Origin: Bacteroidota bacterium
GTDB lineage: Bacteria; Bacteroidota; Bacteroidia; UBA4408
Assembly (NCBI GenBank): GCA_016721765.1
Contig: JADKHO010000001.1
Coordinates: forward strand, 62,001-126,000
Direction: 5' to 3'
Length of the DNA stretch: 64,000 nucleotides
Shown here: piece after piece, positions 1-9,881 of the stretch
Layout of the letters: every line of letters begins with the position of its first letter
How positions within the stretch are numbered: position 1 is the stretch's first letter
Position numbers and translations under genes: made by a program
Notes under the pieces: generated by a model
The model's database searches: none
The model's input: only the letters and a program-made list of their open reading frames with translations
Told to the model about the DNA's origin: nothing

Positions 1-1
1 C

Positions 2-688
2 TTGATGGAATTGGCGGATATTAATTCTCCACTATTACGCGAATTGGCTTTGCGTGCTCCCGGTACCTTTCAACATTCACTGCAAGTAGCAAATTTGGCC
101 GAAGAAGCTATTCTGGCTGTTGGTGGGTCCTCCCTTTTGGTGCGTACCGGAGCACTTTATCATGACATTGGCAAAATGGAAATGCCCATGTATTTTATCG
201 AAAATCAATATACCGGCGTTAATCCGCACGATGAATTAAGTTTTGAAGACAGTGCTAAAATCATTACCGGCCATGTGCATAAAGGCATTGAAATCGCCAA
301 AAAAAATAATCTTCCCGATGCATTGATAGATTTTATTCGCACGCATCACGGTACCACCAAAGCACAATATTTTTATGTTTCTTTTTTAAAAAATTTCCCG
401 GGGCAAGAAGTGGATGAATCGATATTTCAATATCCCGGTCCTATTCCGTTTAGTAAAGAAACAGCTGTTTTAATGATGGCCGATTCAGTAGAAGCTGCCT
501 CCCGAAGTTTAAAAAAATACGATGCTGAAATCATTGGCGAATTGGTTGAAAAAGTAATCGATCGTCAAATCGAACAACAACAATTCTTAAATGCAGATAT
601 CACCTTCAAAAATATCAATTCCATAAAAAAGATATTCAAGAAAAAATTATTGAATATTCATCATTTGCGGATTGAGTATCCAAAGTGA
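2..688 (+). CDS. C-terminal part of PgpH-type 7TM-HD hydrolase (partial)
   Basis: The reading frame is open to the left edge of the window, so this is only the end of a longer gene. The visible part is an HD-domain phosphohydrolase: a FQHS histidine (near residue 25 of the visible frame), the HD pair in YHDIGK (about 53-58), and further histidines in GHVHKG and RTHHGT, in the order expected for HD metal ligands. The opening APGTFQHSLQVANLAE stretch is characteristic of the PgpH family, membrane proteins with an extracellular 7TMR-HD domain, seven helices and a cytoplasmic HD domain that hydrolyses cyclic di-AMP. The family call is from sequence pattern; c-di-AMP specificity is inferred. The membrane part lies outside the window. 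Confidence 0.8.
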   Translation: MMELADINSPLLRELALRAPGTFQHSLQVANLAEEAILAVGGSSLLVRTGALYHDIGKMEMPMYFIENQYTGVNPHDELSFEDSAKIITGHVHKGIEIAKKNNLPDALIDFIRTHHGTTKAQYFYVSFLKNFPGQEVDESIFQYPGPIPFSKETAVLMMADSVEAASRSLKKYDAEIIGELVEKVIDRQIEQQQFLNADITFKNINSIKKIFKKKLLNIHHLRIEYPK

Positions 689-752
689 TAGACATTTCAA
701 ATTGACACAAATTCAGCAACAAAAAATTCACTAATTCAATACCTCCTTACGA

Positions 753-2852
753 ATGAAATTAAAAAATTATGCCGCCGGAAAATGGGTAGAAGGCGAAGGT
801 GCCGGAACAATTTTATACAATGCCATTAACGGATCACAAGTAGCTGAAGCCACCAGTAAAGGCCTCGATTTTAAAGCTATGATGGAGTATGCACGTAAAG
901 TAGGTGGGCCAAAATTGCGCAAACTAACTTTTCATGAGCGCGCATTAATGCTAAAATCGCTTGCCCTTTACCTCACCACAAAAAAGGCCGATTTTTATGC
1001 TACGTCCGCTTTCACAGGTGCAACTAAAGCAGATTCCTGGATTGATATTGACGGTGGAATCGGTAATTTATTTGTCTACGCCAGTAAAGGTCGACGAGAA
1101 TTGCCCAACGAAACTTTTTATGTGGATGGCAAAGCCGAAATGCTGAGTAAAAACGGAAGCTTTATCGGACATCACATTTGTGTTCCCATGGAAGGCGTTG
1201 CGATTCACATCAATGCCTTTAATTTCCCTTGTTGGGGGATGTTGGAAAAAATTGCAGTGAACTTCCTTGCAGGGATGCCGGCAATCGTAAAGCCTGCAAC
1301 AGTCACATCATACTTAACTGAACACGTTACCCGCGAAATTATTGCGTCGGAAATATTACCGGAAGGTGCTTTGCAATTGATTTGCGGAAGTGCCGGAGAT
1401 ATTTTACAACATGTTACCGAACAAGATGTGGTAACCTTTACAGGCAGCGCCAGCACCGGAAAAATGTTGAAAGCAAGCCCTGCCATAACCGAAAATTCTG
1501 TCCGATTTAACATGGAAGCCGATTCCTTAAACTGCTCCATTTTAGGGCCGGATGCAACTCCCGACACCGAAGAATTCAAATTATTTATCAAAGAAGTTTC
1601 GCGCGAAATGACGATTAAGGCCGGTCAAAAATGTACTGCCATCAGAAGAATCATTGTGCACGAAAGCATGACACAAGAGGTGATAAAAGCAGTTAGTTCC
1701 CGACTCAAAACCAATGTAATTGGCGACCCGGCTGTGGAAGGTGTGCGCATGGGGCCACTGGCTAGCAAGGAACAAGTGGTGGATGTGAAGGAGAAAGTAA
1801 AAGAGCTGCTTAAAACCTGCGAAATTGCTTATGGAAATATGGATGATTTTGAAGTAAGTGGCGCCGATAAAAACAAAGGATTTTTTATGCCCTCAGTTCT
1901 TTTGCACAGCAAACATCCTTTCGATAAATCGGGTGCCCACAGCATCGAAGCATTTGGACCGGTGAGCACGGTAATGAGTTACAAAACAACCGACGAAGCT
2001 GCCGAATTAGCTAAGTTAGGTCGAGGAAGCCTTGTGGGAAGTGTATTCACCGCAGACGATGATTTTGCGAAAGACATAATTTTAGGTTCGGCCTGCATGC
2101 ATGGGCGGATGATTGTTATTAATGCTCAATGCGCCGGAGAAAGTACCGGACATGGTTCACCAATGCCTCACTTAGTGCATGGCGGTCCGGGAAGAGCCGG
2201 GGGAGGCGAAGAAATGGGTGGAATAAGAGGTGTTTTTCATTACATGCAACGCACCGCAATTCAAGGATCACCAACTACACTGACCAAGATTACAAATGTG
2301 TATCAAAATGGTTCCAAACAAAAAATCGATACCATTCACCCTTTCCGAAAATATTTTGACGAACTTGAAATCGGTGAAACCCTTGTTACCAAAACACACA
2401 CTGTAACAGAAGATGACATTGTAAATTTTGCTGAATTAAGTGGCGATAAATTTTATGCTCATCTACAACCTGAATCGCTGGAAGGAACCATCTTTAAGCG
2501 AACTGTTGCACACGGTTATTTTGTGCTTTCGCGCGCAGCCGGCTTATTTGTGGATCCTCCCAAAGGCCCGGTACTCTTAAATTATGGCTTAGATGAATGT
2601 AGGTTTACAAAACCAATCTATCCGGGTATGACAATTGGCGTGCGATTTACCTGCAAAGAAAAAATTGCCAACGACAAACCCTTAATCGCAGCCAATGGCA
2701 CAGAAGTGAAAGTGGGAATCGTAAAATGGTTGGTTGATATTTACGATGCCAGTTCAGAAGAAATCAGAAAAAAATATGAGGTAGATATTTCGCGCGGCGA
2801 TACTGTGGGCATTGCAACCATTCTTACAATGGTAGCACGAAAAGAGCAGTAA
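753..2852 (+). CDS. paaZ: PaaZ bifunctional aldehyde dehydrogenase / oxepin-CoA hydrolase
   Basis: 699 aa, close to the usual PaaZ length of about 680. The N-terminal ~520 residues are an aldehyde dehydrogenase with the catalytic Cys in AGQKCTA (C294) and the general base Glu in FNMEADS (E255), matching the C295/E256 pair of the E. coli enzyme. The C-terminal ~150 residues are a MaoC-like hot-dog hydratase (DELEIGE near the start, VAHGYFVLSRAAGLF later). PaaZ opens the oxepin-CoA ring and oxidises the resulting semialdehyde in aerobic phenylacetate breakdown. No paaABCDE, paaF, paaG, paaJ or paaK is in this window, so the rest of the pathway must be elsewhere or missing. A bidirectional terminator follows directly. 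Both active sites look intact, so I have high confidence in the family. Confidence 0.93.
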   Translation: MKLKNYAAGKWVEGEGAGTILYNAINGSQVAEATSKGLDFKAMMEYARKVGGPKLRKLTFHERALMLKSLALYLTTKKADFYATSAFTGATKADSWIDIDGGIGNLFVYASKGRRELPNETFYVDGKAEMLSKNGSFIGHHICVPMEGVAIHINAFNFPCWGMLEKIAVNFLAGMPAIVKPATVTSYLTEHVTREIIASEILPEGALQLICGSAGDILQHVTEQDVVTFTGSASTGKMLKASPAITENSVRFNMEADSLNCSILGPDATPDTEEFKLFIKEVSREMTIKAGQKCTAIRRIIVHESMTQEVIKAVSSRLKTNVIGDPAVEGVRMGPLASKEQVVDVKEKVKELLKTCEIAYGNMDDFEVSGADKNKGFFMPSVLLHSKHPFDKSGAHSIEAFGPVSTVMSYKTTDEAAELAKLGRGSLVGSVFTADDDFAKDIILGSACMHGRMIVINAQCAGESTGHGSPMPHLVHGGPGRAGGGEEMGGIRGVFHYMQRTAIQGSPTTLTKITNVYQNGSKQKIDTIHPFRKYFDELEIGETLVTKTHTVTEDDIVNFAELSGDKFYAHLQPESLEGTIFKRTVAHGYFVLSRAAGLFVDPPKGPVLLNYGLDECRFTKPIYPGMTIGVRFTCKEKIANDKPLIAANGTEVKVGIVKWLVDIYDASSEEIRKKYEVDISRGDTVGIATILTMVARKEQ

Positions 2853-2872
2853 TCACTACACTTACAAACATA

Positions 2873-2903
2873 AAAAAAGCCCGCATAATGTTGCGGGCTT
2901 TTT
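2873..2903. terminator. Bidirectional Rho-independent terminator between paaZ and the M13 peptidase gene
   Basis: An AGCCCGCA / TGCGGGCT hairpin (2878-2885 with 2892-2899, 6-nt loop) is flanked by an A run on the left and a T run on the right. It can therefore stop transcription from both of the converging genes. Confidence 0.85.
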
Positions 2904-2924
2904 CATTATAAACAACTATTCATC

Positions 2925-4991
2925 TTACCAAATCTTTACTCTGTCACTCTCAGCTACAAACATTTTATCACCTTCTTTCACACCAAACGCATCGTAAAAA
3001 GGTTGAAAATTACTCAAAGGACCAAGAGTACGGAATTTACCGGGTGAGTGTGGGTTGGTTTGCAATTGACGTTTTAATGCTTCATCACGGTATAAACCTC
3101 TCCAAACTTGAGCATAGTTTAAGAAGAAACGTTGCTCCGGTGTAAATCCATCAATCGTCTCTTTCTCTTTTCCGGCCAACGCTTTTTGCAAAGCTGCAAA
3201 AGAAATTGTGATGCCTCCCAAATCTGCAATATTTTCGCCTTGTGTTAAGGCTCCATTCACATGCATGGTATCAATAGCAACGTAGTTATTAAACTGTTTT
3301 ACTATACCGGCAGTGCGCTCCTTAAACTTTGCTTTATCTGCTTCTGTAAACCAATTATTCAAATTACCTTTAGCATCAAACTGGCTGCCTTCATCATCAA
3401 AACCATGGGTAATTTCATGTCCAATAACAGCACCAATTCCACCGTAATTAAAAGCATCGTCCGCATTTTCATCAAAGAACGGGAATTGCATAATTCCACA
3501 TGGGAAAACAATTTCATTTTTGCTGGGTTCGTAATATGCATTTACGGTTTGTGGACTCATTAACCATTCGGTGCGATCAACCGGTTTTCCTAATTTGTTG
3601 ATGTTGCGGTTATACGCAAATTCTTGAGCGCGCATGGTATTTTGCACATACGAATCGCGCTTAATATCCAATGAAGTATAATCCTTCCAGGTGTCAGGAA
3701 AGCTTAATTTACGATCGATTGCAGCTAATTTTTCGAGAGCTTTTGTTTTTGTTTCAGGGCTCATCCAATCAATTTGCGACAAACGTTCCTTGTAAGCGAT
3801 CATCAAATTATCAACTAATTCATTAATACGTTTTTTAGCATTCGCACTAAAGTGTTTTGCAACATATAACTGTCCTAGCGCTTCTCCTATTGCACCGTCT
3901 GTTTCGCGTAAAGCACGTTTCCATCGCGGCTTCATTTCTTTTGCACCGGTTAGAGTTCTTCCAAAAAAGTCGAAATTTTGCATTACAAAATCATCACTTA
4001 AATAATCTGCATAACTGTTAATTAAATTCCACTTTAAGTATTCCTTCATTTCTGGAAGTGGAGTTGATTTAATTAGTTTATCCGCTACTTTTAAAAATTC
4101 AGGCTGAGAAACAACAAGGTTTGTAAAAGACGCAAATCCATTGCTTGCAAAATATGCTTTCCAATCAATAGATGGAGTTAATTTTGCCAACTCATCCATC
4201 GTCATTTTATGGTAATTTGCTTCCGGATCTCTTTGCTCTAAGCGAGTTTTAGACGCTTTCGCTAATTCTGTTTCCAATTTCATAATGGACTTCGCATTTG
4301 CTGCAGCTGATTTTTCATCCTCTCCGGCCAAGCTTAGCATTTTTGTAACATGCGCCAAATAGGCGTCTTGAATGCTTTTAGATTCAGGGTCTGTTTTAGT
4401 ATAATAATCTCTATCGCCTAAGCCTAAGCCCGATTGATAAATTTGCACAATTAACTCATCACTCTTTTTTGCATCTTGATTTACAAAAGCTGCAAAGAAA
4501 GAGCCACTTCCTGATTTGTGTAAATGAGCGATTTCCGTAAGCACATCGGCAGGTGTTTTAAGCGCTTCTATTTTTGCCAACTCCTCTTTTAATGGGCTTA
4601 TACCATCAGCATTTAGTTTTACTGAATCCATGGCTACGGCATAAAAATCTCCCACTTTTTGCTCCACACTGCCCGGTGTTGCATCCTTTTTGGCAGCCGC
4701 TTCGTCCAATATAGTGTGAAGGTTTTTCTTAATATTGTCGTTCAACATATCAAAACTGCCCCAACGAGATTCAGAAGCAGGAATTTCTCCTTTCTTTAAC
4801 CAGCCTCCATTAGCATATTGGTAAAAATCGTCGCCCGGCTTCACAGTGGTATCGAAATTCGCTTTTTCAAAAGCCACAAAAGAACTTGAATTTTCAGTTC
4901 CCTTTTTTGCATCATTGCTGCAAGAAGCAATAAAAAGCAAACTTGCAAAAGACATACTTAATGCAAGTGTTTGCGTAATTTTTTTATTCAT
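2925..4991 (-). CDS. M13 family zinc metallopeptidase lipoprotein (PepO/neprilysin-like)
   Basis: 688 aa, full length for the family. A lipoprotein signal peptide ends in FIASC (Cys24), so the mature enzyme is probably anchored in the periplasm or outer membrane. Peptidase_M13_N occupies roughly residues 50-430 and the catalytic M13 domain the rest. The zinc site is complete: HEITH (525-529) and ENIAD with the third ligand E586. The NAYY substrate-binding motif (484-487) and HSP (648-650) are present. The C-terminus ends in VKIW, close to the usual CxxW-like end but without Cys, as is common in bacterial members. It probably degrades small exported peptides; the substrate is unknown. It converges on paaZ across a shared terminator. 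Confidence 0.93.
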   Translation of the reverse strand: MNKKITQTLALSMSFASLLFIASCSNDAKKGTENSSSFVAFEKANFDTTVKPGDDFYQYANGGWLKKGEIPASESRWGSFDMLNDNIKKNLHTILDEAAAKKDATPGSVEQKVGDFYAVAMDSVKLNADGISPLKEELAKIEALKTPADVLTEIAHLHKSGSGSFFAAFVNQDAKKSDELIVQIYQSGLGLGDRDYYTKTDPESKSIQDAYLAHVTKMLSLAGEDEKSAAANAKSIMKLETELAKASKTRLEQRDPEANYHKMTMDELAKLTPSIDWKAYFASNGFASFTNLVVSQPEFLKVADKLIKSTPLPEMKEYLKWNLINSYADYLSDDFVMQNFDFFGRTLTGAKEMKPRWKRALRETDGAIGEALGQLYVAKHFSANAKKRINELVDNLMIAYKERLSQIDWMSPETKTKALEKLAAIDRKLSFPDTWKDYTSLDIKRDSYVQNTMRAQEFAYNRNINKLGKPVDRTEWLMSPQTVNAYYEPSKNEIVFPCGIMQFPFFDENADDAFNYGGIGAVIGHEITHGFDDEGSQFDAKGNLNNWFTEADKAKFKERTAGIVKQFNNYVAIDTMHVNGALTQGENIADLGGITISFAALQKALAGKEKETIDGFTPEQRFFLNYAQVWRGLYRDEALKRQLQTNPHSPGKFRTLGPLSNFQPFYDAFGVKEGDKMFVAESDRVKIW

Positions 4992-5092
4992 TTTTTTAAT
5001 TTTGTTGTTAATGATTCTTCTGTTAAAACAGTTGTATAACCCTCTAAAAAGGCGGACGAAGGTAAAAATTATTTTGCTTTCAGAATCAGGAA

Positions 5093-8000
5093 TTATATAA
5101 TTATCAGTTTTTCTGTTTCGGTATAAAGCAAATATTTTTCAACGCTCGTAAAGCCCATCTGCAAAAGGGTTTCAGCATATTGGTTGATTTGTTCTTTGTG
5201 CTTTTCTAACTCAACTCCGGTTTTATAATCCAATACAACTGCTTTTTCAGGATAAATAACAACTCGGTCGGGCCGATAGGAATTGCCTTTTGGTAAAAGT
5301 ATTTCCGCTTCTGTTTTGATGTGTAAACCGGTTTCAAAGAAGGGTTGTATCTCCTTTCGGGATATTAAACGGCTTAATTTTCGTTGTAAAAAATCCCTTT
5401 CGATGGTTCCAATTAAACCTTCCGTTAACATGGCTTGCAAGGAAGTGTCAACATCCGACAAACTTTTTATTTTTGACAATGCGGTATGAATTAAATTTCC
5501 ATAATCCTTGTCACTGTCGGGGTTTTCCATGTTCCAAAGCTTTTCAGACTGATGGCTCAACACTAATTTTGTGCGCCAATCATTGCTGACAAGTGTGGTT
5601 AAAGATTCAAATCCAATTCCTTTCCCGGTTTTCGATTTGGTTTCATTTTTTTGTTCGGTACCGAGCGCATAGTCAAACTGATTATCCTTCCACAAACCCT
5701 TTGCTTGAAGGTATTCCACATAGTACTTTCCAATTTTTTTATGTCCATCAGGCAATTCAGCAAATACATACAAACGTTTAATTGCACGTGTAAAGGCAAC
5801 ATAAACCAAATTTATATCATCTAATTCCTTACGGTTAATTTCTGCCTGATAATCGGCTGCATAAGTTGTTTTTGCTAATTCGGCATTCAAAGGCAATAAG
5901 GCTGCTTTTAGTTGAGGTAATTCGGGATCCTCCAAATTCACCCACATATTTTCTTTTGGAACTTTCGCATTCCAATTGGCATTTGGAAAAAGTACCACCG
6001 GAAATTCCAAGCCCTTTGATTTGTGAATCGTAAGCACATTCACGGCATTTAAGCCCTGTGGGATTACAATCGACAATGAATGCTTTTTACGTTCCCACCA
6101 CTCCAAAAAATCAAGTGCATCATTTGTATTCGCCAATGTATATGCCTGAACAGCATCTAAAAAGAAAACTACATATGGATCCGCTTTAGCTGTGAGCTTA
6201 AAAATTCGAGTTAATGATTCACATAATTCATACAGCGGCAAGCGACGTAATTTCGATTTGTTCCATTCAGGATAATGACCCTTCAAATTCGTAAAAAACA
6301 AGTCTTTAGTTTTAAAATAATCATTCAACCCTACAGTATTTACAGCACCATTTTGTTTCAGCAAAAAATCCATCATCGCAGCCTGTGCAATCTCTTGCTG
6401 TGAATCATTTAAATAGTGTAATGTATTCACTAAAAAGTTCACCGCCGAGGAGGTTTTTAGCAATAAAGATTCTCGGCTTACCACAGGAATACCGGCTTCA
6501 ATTAAAAAGCGTGAAAGCATCACTCCTACTTTGTTATTCCTTGTCAATATTGCAATATCACTCAATTGAAAATTATCAGCAAGCAATTTTGTTAGGGTTT
6601 GCAATACTTGATTAGCGGTTAATGCATCAGCATTAAAATCCTCCGCACCGGGTTCCAAAAAATGAAAGTGTATACTTCCGCCTGTGTTCGTTGCATCGCT
6701 TTCTTGTTCGAGCGCATCATAAATAGATTTCAATTCTTTTGGAAACCTTTCCTGATCTACCACAAATCGAAAAAATGAATTGTTAAATTCAATAATTTCA
6801 TGTTTGCTTCTGCGGTTGTACACTAACTTTTTTTCTACAAAATTCCGTATTAAAACTGCTTGTCGCGACTGAATAATAGGGTTTGATTCCGATTTAAAGA
6901 TTTCGGGTAGCATTGCAAACTGCTCCACTTCGCCACCTCTCCAACGGTAAATTGCTTGCTTCGCATCCCCAACCAACATATTAAATTCATTTGTGGCTAA
7001 AGAATTTTCAACTAAAGGAATAAAATTTTGCCATTGCAAAATAGAAGTATCTTGAAATTCATCAATAAGGTAGTTTTTATACTTCTCACCAATTCGTTCG
7101 TATATAAATGGAACCGGCTCTTTTGAAACAATGTCGGCAATTTTTTTACTAAACTCCGAAATGTGCACGAGGTTCTTTTGCAGTTTTATTTCCTGAATTA
7201 CTTTTTCAAGCTCATTGAGCACGGATACTGCATAAATATTTTTTTGTATGCCCACATGCAAGAGATAAGCTGCATAACCTGCTTCTATAATTTTTTGTGC
7301 CGCATGATAAAGTTTTGCCATTTCATCTTTGCAGGAATTTATTGCATCACGTCCGGCAGGACTTACCTTTGCCGAAGTCCAGTTATCATTACTTACATAT
7401 TTTTGAAGTGTTGGAGTAGCTTGATAGTTTTTGGCACGCCTTTCTTGTAAGTAAAAGAAATACTTACCTATCCCATTTGCACCACCGGCCAAATCCTTCT
7501 GCTCAATACCGTTTGAATTTATATGGTGTATACCGGCAGCACCTATGTGTTGCAATTCAACTTCAAACTGTGAAGTAAGTTCATCCAAGCGCTTTCTTAT
7601 TTTACTAAACTCAGGCAAGCTTAAGTTTTTCAACTTGTTCAAATAAGTTAAATGCTGCTCTTTCAGTAAATCTTTAGCAAAATCAGCTAAATCCATTTCA
7701 ATATTCCAGCTCCGTTCTTCATCCGCTTTACGCTCACTAAAATCAACTAATGCCGCCGTCAAATGCGGGTCTGAACCCACCTTCGAAATCATTAAATCGA
7801 TAGCTGTTTGCAGTAAATTTTCGGTATCCATCTCCACCGTAAAATTGAGCGATATGTGCAAGTCATGCGCAAAACTGCGTACTATCTTGTGCACAAATTT
7901 ATCGATGGTCGAAATTGCTATATCAGAATAATTATGCAGCATAGAACTCAATACAGCTTCGCATTTACTGCGAATGCTTGCCTCATCCTGTTGCAATTCA

Positions 8001-8242
8001 TTCACTAAATCTTTCAATAAAAAATAGGCTGTTCCTTCCAATTTGTCAACTGATGCAATAGCCGTAAGCGCATCAATCACTCTTTCCTTCATCTCGGCTG
8101 CAGCCTTGTTGGTAAAGGTGATGGCAAGTATATTTTTATAGCGTTTCGTTTCCTTTTCACGCAAGGCAATCTTTAAATATTCTTTTACTAGCGTATAGGT
8201 TTTGCCTGAACCGGCAGAGGATTTGTAAACCGTAAAACTCAT
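5093..8242 (-). CDS. AddA/RecB-like UvrD-family helicase with C-terminal nuclease
   Basis: 1049 aa. The helicase motifs run in order: Walker A SSAGSGKT (8-15), motif II DEFQD (394-398), the GDAKQAIYRWRGGE motif, IHKSKGLEFPVV and VAFTRA. A PD-(D/E)XK nuclease of the RecB type closes the protein, with PDR (D992) and LDYKTG (1004-1009; D1005, K1007). This is the layout of AddA, the main subunit of AddAB, which resects double-strand ends for recombination. An addB gene is not adjacent, although it is often a neighbour in other genomes. The start lies 5 bp downstream of the flavoprotein gene stop, so the two are probably co-transcribed. AddA rather than RecB is inferred from the compact length and the phylum. 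Confidence 0.88.
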   Translation of the reverse strand: MSFTVYKSSAGSGKTYTLVKEYLKIALREKETKRYKNILAITFTNKAAAEMKERVIDALTAIASVDKLEGTAYFLLKDLVNELQQDEASIRSKCEAVLSSMLHNYSDIAISTIDKFVHKIVRSFAHDLHISLNFTVEMDTENLLQTAIDLMISKVGSDPHLTAALVDFSERKADEERSWNIEMDLADFAKDLLKEQHLTYLNKLKNLSLPEFSKIRKRLDELTSQFEVELQHIGAAGIHHINSNGIEQKDLAGGANGIGKYFFYLQERRAKNYQATPTLQKYVSNDNWTSAKVSPAGRDAINSCKDEMAKLYHAAQKIIEAGYAAYLLHVGIQKNIYAVSVLNELEKVIQEIKLQKNLVHISEFSKKIADIVSKEPVPFIYERIGEKYKNYLIDEFQDTSILQWQNFIPLVENSLATNEFNMLVGDAKQAIYRWRGGEVEQFAMLPEIFKSESNPIIQSRQAVLIRNFVEKKLVYNRRSKHEIIEFNNSFFRFVVDQERFPKELKSIYDALEQESDATNTGGSIHFHFLEPGAEDFNADALTANQVLQTLTKLLADNFQLSDIAILTRNNKVGVMLSRFLIEAGIPVVSRESLLLKTSSAVNFLVNTLHYLNDSQQEIAQAAMMDFLLKQNGAVNTVGLNDYFKTKDLFFTNLKGHYPEWNKSKLRRLPLYELCESLTRIFKLTAKADPYVVFFLDAVQAYTLANTNDALDFLEWWERKKHSLSIVIPQGLNAVNVLTIHKSKGLEFPVVLFPNANWNAKVPKENMWVNLEDPELPQLKAALLPLNAELAKTTYAADYQAEINRKELDDINLVYVAFTRAIKRLYVFAELPDGHKKIGKYYVEYLQAKGLWKDNQFDYALGTEQKNETKSKTGKGIGFESLTTLVSNDWRTKLVLSHQSEKLWNMENPDSDKDYGNLIHTALSKIKSLSDVDTSLQAMLTEGLIGTIERDFLQRKLSRLISRKEIQPFFETGLHIKTEAEILLPKGNSYRPDRVVIYPEKAVVLDYKTGVELEKHKEQINQYAETLLQMGFTSVEKYLLYTETEKLIII

Positions 8243-8247
8243 GGCAA

Positions 8248-9732
8248 TTACAAATTTTCGAGTGGGGTAATTATCCCATTTTCATTCTTGTAACATTTCA
8301 ACTTGTCTTTAAACATCGATGATTTGTAAATGGATTTCCCAAGTAACATGCGTGCGCATTCTTGTATCCCTTCAATTATACTGGGATGAGGATGCAACAT
8401 GTGCCCCAATTCATCAATTCCCTTATTCATGTATATCAACAACGCAACTGCTTGAATCGCACTCGAGGCATGCTCTCCCACTGCACGCATTCCAAGTATG
8501 CGCATTTCATCATCATTCGTAACCAATATTTTAAAAAAACCAACCGTTTTTCGCATGGCGATGGCACGGGAAATGGTAGTAAAATCAATCTTCGCCACTT
8601 TATAGGATAAACCTTGTCGCGTCGCCTCTTGCTCACCCATCCCAACAGAAGCCACTTCCGGATTCAAAAACATGATGGTACTGATGTTTTTATAAACTAA
8701 TGGCTTGGGGTTTTTCCCAAACATTTTCACTACAGCATGTCTTGCCTCTCGCTCACCTACATTCACGAGTGCTATTTCTGATGTTAAATCGCCAGCTACA
8801 TAAATATTATCGATACTGGTTTGGGTATCATTGTCCCACACACTTCCCCTTTCTGTAACTTTCACTCCTATTTCTTGAAGTCCTAAATTCTCTACATTGG
8901 CCACCCTTCCTACCGAAATCAGTGCTTTTTCAACGTGTAGTATCTCAATGCTGCCGTCGTTGTATTTCAATTCATACTCTACCATTCCGTCTTTAATTTC
9001 CATACGGGTGAGGGAGGAGTTTTTATGAATTACTACGCCATTTTTCTCCATATTGTAACTCACCATCTCGCTCACATCCTCGTCTTCAAAAGGAAGTATA
9101 CGGTCGGCTTTATCAATAATATATACTTTGGTTTTTCCAAAATTGCTGAAAATAGTTGCGAACTCGCATCCAATGACTCCGGCTCCTAAAATCACCATAC
9201 TCTTTGGAAAATCGCACATTTTATCCATATCGTCGCTGGTCATGATAATCTTTCCATCTATGGGGATGTGCGGTAATTTTCGTGGTCGGCTGCCGGTTGC
9301 CAATAACACAAAATCGGCTGATATCCGTTTTTCTTCTTTTGTTCCCTTCTGAATGGAAACTTCATTCTTGCTAATCAACTTCGCAATGCCTCTTTCTAAG
9401 TAAAGCAAACGTTGTTTGGCTTCCTTTTTAAGCAAAGTAAGGTGCACATCCATTTGAAACTTTTTTTCATACACCGCTTCCTCCACAACCGCTTTAAGGC
9501 TTTCAAACTTCACTTCAAAATCAGGAATTTCAGAGCGTATGGAGGATATTTTTTGTGAATACTCCCACATGGTTTTGCTGGATAATGCGCCGTTAAAAAG
9601 TCCGGCTCCTCCTATTTTCTCCTTTTCCACCAATAACACCTTTCTTCCCAAATCAATAGCACGCATGGCAGCAGCATATCCACTAGCACCACCGCCAATT
9701 ACACATAAATCAAAATGATCAAGTTGTTCCAT
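8248..9732 (-). CDS. Dihydrolipoamide dehydrogenase-like flavoprotein lacking the redox disulfide
   Basis: 494 aa with the full fold of class I pyridine nucleotide-disulfide oxidoreductases: FAD-binding GGGASG (13-18), NAD(P)-binding GAGVIG (183-188), the AGD flavin motif (314-316), and a C-terminal dimerisation domain holding the His-Glu dyad in HPHPSIIE (H449, E454). The segment that should read GGTCLNVGCIPSK reads GGAGLFNGALSSK (41-53), so both redox cysteines are replaced, by Gly44 and Ala49. It cannot do the normal lipoamide dithiol chemistry and may instead act as an NAD(P)H oxidase, transhydrogenase or quinone reductase. It is followed within 5 bp by the AddA-like gene. The family is certain; the reaction is unknown. 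Confidence 0.85.
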   Translation of the reverse strand: MEQLDHFDLCVIGGGASGYAAAMRAIDLGRKVLLVEKEKIGGAGLFNGALSSKTMWEYSQKISSIRSEIPDFEVKFESLKAVVEEAVYEKKFQMDVHLTLLKKEAKQRLLYLERGIAKLISKNEVSIQKGTKEEKRISADFVLLATGSRPRKLPHIPIDGKIIMTSDDMDKMCDFPKSMVILGAGVIGCEFATIFSNFGKTKVYIIDKADRILPFEDEDVSEMVSYNMEKNGVVIHKNSSLTRMEIKDGMVEYELKYNDGSIEILHVEKALISVGRVANVENLGLQEIGVKVTERGSVWDNDTQTSIDNIYVAGDLTSEIALVNVGEREARHAVVKMFGKNPKPLVYKNISTIMFLNPEVASVGMGEQEATRQGLSYKVAKIDFTTISRAIAMRKTVGFFKILVTNDDEMRILGMRAVGEHASSAIQAVALLIYMNKGIDELGHMLHPHPSIIEGIQECARMLLGKSIYKSSMFKDKLKCYKNENGIITPLENL

Positions 9733-9881
9733 AGTTCAGCTTTGTATGAGGGTTTACGAAAGTAATAAAATCATTCACATATCAAATCAGAATCACCCCG
9801 TATGAAAGAAACATTTTTTGAAGCCCAATCACCAAAATAAAATACCTATTTTTATCCCTGTAAAAACTTAAAAACTTAACA

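Noticed and set aside
1205..1775. Open minus-strand frames inside paaZ
   Set aside because: They lie entirely within the antisense of a strongly supported gene.
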